64,000 nt of DNA. Source: Sulfitobacter sabulilitoris (GTDB lineage: Bacteria > Pseudomonadota > Alphaproteobacteria > Rhodobacterales > Rhodobacteraceae). The position numbers were made by a program, and so were the translations under genes. The stretch spans positions 1,165,415 through 1,229,414 of the forward strand of contig NZ_VANS01000001.1 in the NCBI RefSeq assembly GCF_005887615.1, read 5' to 3'. The notes under the pieces are model-generated. The model saw only the letters and a list, made by a program, of their open reading frames with translations. It was not told the DNA's origin and ran no database searches. Each line of letters starts with the position of its first letter. Position 1 is the first letter of the stretch. Positions 58,608 through 64,000 of the stretch are shown piece after piece.

Positions 58608-59918
58608 ATGACGTTCAGAGTACCCATGCCCAACCTAGATCCCCGCACGCGCACCTTCCTGTTTCTACAGGGGCCGCACGGACCTTTCTTCCACAAATTG
58701 GGAAAGATGCTGCGCCTCGCGGGCGCGCAGGTCTGGCGCGTGGGGTTCAATGCGGGCGACCGGGCCTTCTGGTTCCATCCGTCCAGCTATATCCCCTATC
58801 GCGGCGCGGCCGCCGAGTGGCCTGACCGCTTCGACGCGCTGGTGGACGAAAAGAACGTCACCGATATCGTGCTGTACGGCGACACGCGCCCGGTTCACGC
58901 CGAAGCGGTGGCGCGCGCCCGCGCCCGCGGCCTGACCGTGCATGTCTTCGAGGAAGGCTACATGCGGCCCTACTGGATCACCTACGAACGCGGCGGCACC
59001 AACGGCAATTCGCGCCTGATGACCATGAGCATCGCGCGGATGCAAAAGGCGCTGGCCCAATCGGACATGGAGGCCCCCCTGCCCCCCGGCCACTGGGGCG
59101 ACATGCGCCAGCATGTGTTCTACGGCGCGCTTTATCATTGGTTCGTCATGTTCCGAAACGGTCACTACCGCAACTTTCAACCCCACCGCGCGGTAAGCGT
59201 GGCCAAGGAATTCCGCCTCTACCTCAAGCGGCTGATGCTGATGCCCTTTCACGGCATCGACCGGCGCGTCGCCACTTTCCGCATCCGGCACGGCGGCTTT
59301 CCCTACCACCTGGCGCTGCTGCAACTCGAACACGACAGCTCGTTTCAGCAACACTCCCCCTTCAACACGATGACCGATTTTCTGGCCCTGGTGATCAAGG
59401 GCTTTGCCGACGGCGCCCATGCGCATCACCACCTGGTGTTCAAGGCGCATCCGCTGGAGGATGGCCGCGTGCCGCTGCGCCGCGAAATCCGCCGCCTGGC
59501 GCACGACCTGGGTGTTTCAGACCGGGTGCACTATGTCCGCGGCGGCAAGCTGGCAAGTCTTCTCAACGACGCGCGCAGCGCCGTCACGGTCAATTCCACC
59601 GCCGGCCAGCAGGTGCTGTGGCGCGGCATACCGCTCAAGGTCTTTGGCCGCGCGGTCTATGCCAAGCCCGACTTCGTGTCCGATCAGGCCCTGCCGGATT
59701 TCTTTCAGGGCGCCACCCGCCCCGACAACCGCGCCTACAAAGACTACCGCCGCTATCTGCTGGAAACCAGCCAGTTGCCCGGTGGCTATTATTCCGCACG
59801 CGGACGGCGGCAGCTGCTGCGCCAGGTCGTGGACATGATGCTGTCGAGCGAAGACCCCTATGACGCGCTGCGTTCGGGCACCGCGGCACCACGGCAACAG
59901 TTGCGTCTGGTGACCTGA
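58608..59918 (+). CDS. kpsS: Capsule polysaccharide biosynthesis/export protein, KpsS-like
   Basis: A 436-residue cytoplasmic protein of the KpsS/LipB family that adds the first beta-Kdo to phosphatidylglycerol when the capsule lipid anchor is made. N-terminal FLFLQGPHGPFFHKLG is diagnostic of the family. VFKAHPLEDGR and the VTVNSTAGQQVLWRGIPLKVFG motif mark the nucleotide-Kdo site. The start at ATG 58608 has a GGGTGAG site; the GTG at 58596 is less likely. It is the first gene of a three-gene capsule unit divergent from ribE. Confidence 0.9.
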   Translation: MTFRVPMPNLDPRTRTFLFLQGPHGPFFHKLGKMLRLAGAQVWRVGFNAGDRAFWFHPSSYIPYRGAAAEWPDRFDALVDEKNVTDIVLYGDTRPVHAEAVARARARGLTVHVFEEGYMRPYWITYERGGTNGNSRLMTMSIARMQKALAQSDMEAPLPPGHWGDMRQHVFYGALYHWFVMFRNGHYRNFQPHRAVSVAKEFRLYLKRLMLMPFHGIDRRVATFRIRHGGFPYHLALLQLEHDSSFQQHSPFNTMTDFLALVIKGFADGAHAHHHLVFKAHPLEDGRVPLRREIRRLAHDLGVSDRVHYVRGGKLASLLNDARSAVTVNSTAGQQVLWRGIPLKVFGRAVYAKPDFVSDQALPDFFQGATRPDNRAYKDYRRYLLETSQLPGGYYSARGRRQLLRQVVDMMLSSEDPYDALRSGTAAPRQQLRLVT

Positions 59919-60033
59919 CGGCCACCACCCCTAGCGGTAGCTTTTTGAATTCGATTCCGGTAGTTTAGAAAAAATACGTCGAAGCAATCGGCGATTTCGA
60001 GGCAGAACAAGAACAGGTCGAGGAGACCGAGCA

Positions 60034-61167
60034 GTGACAATCTCCGGTTTTCGGTGGGCACGCCCCATCGCAATGTTGGCGGCCGTGGCCGTCGTGGCGT
60101 CCTGCGGCTTGCCGCAGGTCGGCCCGAACAAGCGCCAGATCTATGCGGGATCGGTCCAGAAACAGGGCGATGCTTTCATCGTCGAGGTCAATGACCGCGT
60201 GACACGCACCACCGCAGTGGTGCCCGCGCTTGGATTTTCCGAAGCCTTCAAGAACGCGGCCACACTGGGGTCCGACACGATCCGCCCCGGCGACGTGCTG
60301 GGCCTGACCGTCTGGGAAAACGTCGATGACGGCCTCTTGGCGGGCGAGGCGCAGAACTCCACCATCCTCGAGGAAGTGCAGGTCGACGGCGCGGGCTTCA
60401 TATTCGTTCCCTACGCCGGCCGCATCCGCGCGGCGGGCAACACCCCCGAAGCGATCCGCCGGATCATCACCGCCAAGCTTGAAGAACAGACCCCCGACCC
60501 GCAGGTGCAGGTGCGGCGCGTGGCGGGTGACGGTGCAACCGTGTCGCTGATCGGTTCGATCGGCGGCCAGGGCGTCTATCCCATCGAACGCCCCACCCGG
60601 ACGCTGGCCACCATGCTGGCGCAGGCCGGCGGCGTCACCATCGAGCCCGAGATCGCGCAGGTCACCGTGACCCGCGCCGGCGAAAGCAGCACCATCTGGT
60701 TCCAGGATCTCTACGATCATCCCGAACTGGATATCGCCCTGCGCGCGGGCGACCGGATCCTGGTCGAGGAGGATACCCGATCCTTCACCTCGCTCGGGGC
60801 CACGGGCAGCCAGTCGCGCGTGCCCTTCGAAAGCCAGAACCTGTCGGCGCTCGAAGCGATCGCGCAGGTGGGCGGGCTGGTGTCCACCTCGTCCGACCCG
60901 ACAGGCGTGTTCATCTTTCGCAACGAGGTCGCCGAGATCGCCAACGCAGTTCTGGGCCGCGACGACCTGCAGGGCGCGCAGCGTCTGATCTATGTGATGA
61001 ACCTCACCAAACCCAACGGCATGTTTCAGGCCCGCGATTTCGTGATCCGCGACGGCGACACGCTTTATGTGACAGAGGCGCCGTTCACCCAGTGGAACAA
61101 GACGATTTCCGCCCTGACCGGGTCGCTGACCCCCGTCGGCACACTGTCGAGCATAGCCGGCGGCTGA
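60034..61167 (+). CDS. Outer-membrane polysaccharide export lipoprotein (Wza/KpsD family)
   Basis: A 377-residue lipoprotein: signal peptide with lipobox VVASC-G (about residues 21-26), then the polysaccharide export/SLBB domains (IRPGDVLGLTVWENV, then VSLIGSIGGQGVYPI and the later GDTLYVTEAPFTQWNKTIS). It forms the periplasm-outer-membrane channel for capsule. The start is GTG at 60034 with a GAGGAGA site; the KpsC-like gene follows 3 bp after the stop. A 115-bp gap after kpsS may carry a separate promoter. Confidence 0.91.
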   Translation: MTISGFRWARPIAMLAAVAVVASCGLPQVGPNKRQIYAGSVQKQGDAFIVEVNDRVTRTTAVVPALGFSEAFKNAATLGSDTIRPGDVLGLTVWENVDDGLLAGEAQNSTILEEVQVDGAGFIFVPYAGRIRAAGNTPEAIRRIITAKLEEQTPDPQVQVRRVAGDGATVSLIGSIGGQGVYPIERPTRTLATMLAQAGGVTIEPEIAQVTVTRAGESSTIWFQDLYDHPELDIALRAGDRILVEEDTRSFTSLGATGSQSRVPFESQNLSALEAIAQVGGLVSTSSDPTGVFIFRNEVAEIANAVLGRDDLQGAQRLIYVMNLTKPNGMFQARDFVIRDGDTLYVTEAPFTQWNKTISALTGSLTPVGTLSSIAGG

Positions 61168-61170
61168 CCT

Positions 61171-63192
61171 TTGGCCACAGACCCCAAGCATCCCTCCGCC
61201 GCCGGACGCGAAAGCGCCCGGCGGCTTGTGGTTTACAACGGCGGTTTCCTGACCCAGCGCCGCGTGCGCCGGATCCTTGCCCTGGCGGGGTATTCGGTGG
61301 CGCTGGGGTGGCCGCGCGCGGATGACCTGGTGGGCGTCTGGGGCCACAGCCCCACGGCGCATCGCGGCGAACGCGCGGCCGCGCGCCGGGGCGCGCCATT
61401 GGTGCGGATCGAGGACGCGCTGCTTCGGTCGCTTCGCCCCGGGCGGGCGCGCGGCGAACCGCCGCTTGGCCTGCTGATCGATCACAAGGGAATGCATTTC
61501 GATCCCGCGAAACCGTCCGATCTGGAAGACCTGCTGGCCACGCATCCGCTTGATGATACGGCGCTTTTGAACCGCGCGCGGGGCGCAATGGCGCGCATGG
61601 CCGAGGCGCATCTGACGAAATATACCGCCTTTGACCCCGGCGCGCCGACACCCGCACCGGGATATGTGCTGATCATCGACCAGACCCGCGGCGATGCCTC
61701 GGTCACCGCCTGCGGCGCGGATCGCAACCGGTTTCTGGAAATGCTGTTCGTCGCACAGGACGAACACCCCGGCGCACCGATCGTCATCAAGGCCCACCCC
61801 GAAACCGCGCAGGGCCTGCGCGCGGGGTATTACACGGATGACGACGCGGGCGGCCGCATCACCCTGCTGACCGATCCGGTCAGCCCCTGGGCGCTGTTCG
61901 AGGGCGCGATCGGGGTCTATACCGTGTCCTCGCAACTGGGCTTCGAAGCGATTTTCGCCGGCCACCGCCCGCGCGTCTTTGGCCAGCCCTTTTACGCGGG
62001 CTGGGGGCTGACACGCGATGAATTCCCGGTGCAACGTCGCCAGCGTCACCTGACCCGCGCGCAGCTTTTCGCCGCCGCGATGATCCTCTATCCGACGTGG
62101 TACGATCCCTGCCGCGACCGGCTGTGCGAGCTTGAGGACGCGATCGAGGCACTCGCCGCACAGACCCGCGCGTGGCGCGAGGATCACCGCGGCTGGGTCG
62201 GGTCGGAGATGCGGCTTTGGAAACGCGGCAGCCTGCAAAAGGTCTTTGGCCATGACCGCGCGATGGTCTTCGAGAACGACCCGGCCCGCGCCCGCAAGAC
62301 CGGCAGGCCCTGGATGGTCTGGGCCAGCAAGGCGGCGGTGGGCCACCACGATGCCTGGCGGCTTGAGGACGGGTTCCTGCGCTCGCGCGGGCTTGGCGCC
62401 GACCTGATCCCGCCCCTGTCGCTGGTGCTGGACGATCTGGGGATCTACTACGATCCCGCGCGGCCCAGCCGGTTGGAACGCTGGATCGCCACGCGTGCGC
62501 ACCTGCGCCCCGATCAGGCGACCCGGGCGCGGGCGTTGATCGCATCGCTGACCAAAGCGGGGCTGAGCAAGTACAACCTGGGCGGCACACTGCCCGATCT
62601 GCCGAAAGGACACCGGATCCTGGTGCCGGGACAGGTCGAGAACGACGCGTCGATCCTGAGCGGGACGCGGCAGGTACGCAGCAATCTGGACCTACTGCGC
62701 GCCGTGCGGGCCGCGCACCCCGATGCCGTGGTGATCTACAAACCGCACCCCGATGTCGAAGCGGGTCTGCGCCCCGGCGCGGTGGAGGCGGAGGGACTGG
62801 CCGATGTGGTCGCGACACGCGCCGATCCCGTGGCCCTGCTGGCGGCGGTCGATGCCGTCTGGACAATGACCTCTCTTCTGGGCTTCGAGGCCTTGCTGCG
62901 CGGCGTTCGCGTCACCACGCTGGGCGCGCCGTTCTACGCCGGTTGGGGCCTCACGGACGATCGGGGCGAGGTGCCCGAACGGCGCCGCGCGCAGCCCACG
63001 CTGGAGGGATTGGTGCACGCCACGCTGATCGACTACCCACGCTATTTCGACCCGGTGAGCGGCCTGCCCTGCCCGGTCGAAGTCGTGGTCGAACGGCTGG
63101 CGCAGGGGCGGCTGCCGCATCCGGGGTGGGCCAACAGGTTGCTGGCCAAGGCGCAGGGCGCGCTGGCCAGCCGGGCGCATCTGTGGCGCTAG
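61171..63192 (+). CDS. kpsC: Capsule polysaccharide Kdo-linker glycosyltransferase, KpsC-like
   Basis: A 673-residue two-domain protein of the KpsC/LipA family that alternates beta-2,4 and beta-2,7 Kdo linkages on the capsule anchor. Two homologous halves are visible through the repeated motif: SSQLGFEAIFAGHRPRVFG...YAGWGLT (about 250-290) and TSLLGFEALLRGVRVTTLG...YAGWGLTDD (about 565-600), each with a KPHP/KAHP site (IKAHPETAQ and YKPHPDVEAG). The start is a TTG at 61171, 3 bp after the preceding stop. A hairpin with T-rich tail follows at 63216-63239. Confidence 0.92.
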   Translation: MATDPKHPSAAGRESARRLVVYNGGFLTQRRVRRILALAGYSVALGWPRADDLVGVWGHSPTAHRGERAAARRGAPLVRIEDALLRSLRPGRARGEPPLGLLIDHKGMHFDPAKPSDLEDLLATHPLDDTALLNRARGAMARMAEAHLTKYTAFDPGAPTPAPGYVLIIDQTRGDASVTACGADRNRFLEMLFVAQDEHPGAPIVIKAHPETAQGLRAGYYTDDDAGGRITLLTDPVSPWALFEGAIGVYTVSSQLGFEAIFAGHRPRVFGQPFYAGWGLTRDEFPVQRRQRHLTRAQLFAAAMILYPTWYDPCRDRLCELEDAIEALAAQTRAWREDHRGWVGSEMRLWKRGSLQKVFGHDRAMVFENDPARARKTGRPWMVWASKAAVGHHDAWRLEDGFLRSRGLGADLIPPLSLVLDDLGIYYDPARPSRLERWIATRAHLRPDQATRARALIASLTKAGLSKYNLGGTLPDLPKGHRILVPGQVENDASILSGTRQVRSNLDLLRAVRAAHPDAVVIYKPHPDVEAGLRPGAVEAEGLADVVATRADPVALLAAVDAVWTMTSLLGFEALLRGVRVTTLGAPFYAGWGLTDDRGEVPERRRAQPTLEGLVHATLIDYPRYFDPVSGLPCPVEVVVERLAQGRLPHPGWANRLLAKAQGALASRAHLWR

Positions 63193-63215
63193 CGCCGCGC
63201 CAATCCGATGCCTTG

Positions 63216-63239
63216 CCTTGCCTTCGGCGAGGATATTTT
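63216..63239 (+). terminator. Probable terminator after kpsC
   Basis: CCTTGCC (63216-63222) and GGCGAGG (63226-63232) form a 7-bp stem with one T-G wobble and a TTC loop, followed by ATATTTT. It lies between convergent kpsC (+) and ribD (-). Confidence 0.6.
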
Positions 63240-63263
63240 CGAACAAAAGAAAAGGAAGCAGCG

Positions 63264-64000
63264 TCAGCGGGTCGGGCGCGCCCAGATATGGAGCATATCG
63301 CCACCCACGGCCTGGGTGCTGCGCAGGGTGTAGCGCGGCGCCTGCGACAGCCGGCTGAGGCCCATCGCTCCGATCGCCGGCAGACCTTCGGCACCGATGA
63401 CCACACCGGCGGTAAAGCCGACCAGCCGGTCCACCAGATCGGCCTCGATCAAGGACGCCGCCAGGGCGCTGCCGCCTTCGCAGAAGATGCGGGTCAGGCC
63501 ATGATCGCCCAGTTGGCGCAGCACATCCGCCGGATCGAGTTGACCGCCGCGCGTCCCGCAGGCCAGCAACGTGGCGCCCAGATCGGCCCAGGTCCGCACC
63601 AGCGCGGGATCGGCATCGCTGCCGTGGCACAGGATCAGCGGCGGATCGCCCGCCGTGCGCGCCAGCCCGCCCATCAACGGCAGATCCAGACGGCGGCTGA
63701 CCACGACGCGGGCGGGTTGATGCGCAACGCCCAGATCGCGCACGGTCAGCGAAGGGTCATCTTTGCGCGCCGTACCGCCGCCCACCATCACCGCGTCGTG
63801 GCGATAGCGCATCGCGTGCACCGCGCGCCGCGCCGCCGCGCCCGTGATCCACTGACTTTCGCCGGTGCCGGTGGCGATGCGCCCGTCAAAGCTGCCGGCG
63901 AGCTTCAGGGTGACCAGGGGCCGGCCCAAATCGATCCGCATCAAGAAGCCCGCGTGATCGTCCTCGGCCTCGCGTTGCATCAGGCCGGTCTGCACCTCGA
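63264..64000 (-). CDS. ribD: Bifunctional riboflavin deaminase-reductase RibD, C-terminal reductase part (5' truncated by window edge)
   Basis: The 245-residue fragment is the reductase half of RibD: GRPLVTLKLAGSFDGRIATGTGESQWITG and VMVGGGTARKDDPSLTVRD are the NADPH/substrate motifs, and CEGGSALAASLIEADLVDRLV is near the end. The frame continues beyond 64000 with an E-V-Q-T-G junction typical of the linker from the deaminase domain, so the gene is cut by the window, not broken. It is separated from ribE by the capsule genes. Confidence 0.93.
   Translation of the reverse strand, partial: EVQTGLMQREAEDDHAGFLMRIDLGRPLVTLKLAGSFDGRIATGTGESQWITGAAARRAVHAMRYRHDAVMVGGGTARKDDPSLTVRDLGVAHQPARVVVSRRLDLPLMGGLARTAGDPPLILCHGSDADPALVRTWADLGATLLACGTRGGQLDPADVLRQLGDHGLTRIFCEGGSALAASLIEADLVDRLVGFTAGVVIGAEGLPAIGAMGLSRLSQAPRYTLRSTQAVGGDMLHIWARPTR

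Noticed and set aside
59965-62613. 882-codon minus-strand frame across the capsule genes
   Set aside because: It spans three well-supported plus-strand features including an intergenic region; composition is typical of an antisense shadow.

Overview
The window is a GC-rich chromosomal segment of an alphaproteobacterium, most likely a Rhodobacterales (Roseobacter/Rhodobacter-type) species. Supporting signs are the RibBX-type riboflavin enzyme, GTTC-N7-GTTC SOS boxes, a histidine tRNA without G-1 and with A73, a Mur-type metal operator in front of a sitABCD operon, and several small families that I associate with Rhodobacterales. I see no phage, insertion sequence, plasmid or CRISPR features. 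Nearly all genes are intact and densely packed. The only partial gene is ribD, which runs off the right edge.

Layout. 0.1-7.3 kb: uvrD with an SOS box, divergent from an FMN-dependent alpha-hydroxy-acid oxidase, then a full-length pyruvate carboxylase. 7.3-8.7 kb: a secreted Gly/Asn-repeat coiled-coil protein and tRNA-Gly. 8.8-12.5 kb: a four-gene Mn/Fe ABC importer (sitABCD) behind two Fur/Mur-type operators. 12.5-19.0 kb: a malonate module, made of the repressor MatR, a divergent TRAP transporter (matPQM), malonyl-CoA decarboxylase (matA) and malonyl-CoA synthetase (matB). A palindrome matching the MatR-type site sits in the shared intergenic region. 19.0-24.0 kb: hisB-hisH and hisA-hisF-hisE, split by two opposite-strand DUF2147 paralogues. 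24-29.4 kb: a CoA-binding protein with a structured leader or sRNA in front, a zinc-ribbon protein, rlmB, tRNA-Tyr, a glycosyltransferase-like protein, metY and a SIMPL-domain protein. 29.5-36 kb: a very large proline-rich protein with GspL/PilM-like and GspC/PilP-like ends, hppD with a divergent Lrp-type regulator, and a Kef-type antiporter. 36-41.4 kb: carD, seven-iron ferredoxin, S4 protein, a Suv3-like helicase with a long disordered tail, and a TPR protein. 41.5-47.6 kb: SCP2 protein, alpha/beta hydrolase, an exonuclease/DNA-ligase pair, and an M3 oligopeptidase. 47.6-52.6 kb: a capsule-type glycosyltransferase, rpoH, rluD, tRNA-His and small genes, then mmcB with an SOS box. 52.7-55.5 kb: an uncharacterised membrane coiled-coil/ClpP-fold pair, followed by a gene-poor stretch with a possible structured RNA and an unlisted 41-residue ORF with its own terminator. 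55.5-64 kb: nusB-ribH-ribBX-ribE on the minus strand, separated from ribD by three capsule genes (KpsS-, Wza/KpsD- and KpsC-like).

How the parts work together. The mat genes form a complete malonate uptake and activation route to acetyl-CoA. sitABCD is a self-contained metal uptake unit. uvrD and mmcB probably share LexA control. hppD and its neighbour form a tyrosine-catabolism pair. The kps genes provide capsule Kdo-linker synthesis and export functions, but the kpsMTE-type inner-membrane exporter is not in the window. The least understood elements are the GspL/GspC-like fusion (29552-32230), the membrane protein/ClpP-fold pair (52669-54731), the small-protein/structured-RNA island (54.7-55.3 kb) and the structured RNA before the CoA-binding gene (24.6-24.7 kb).
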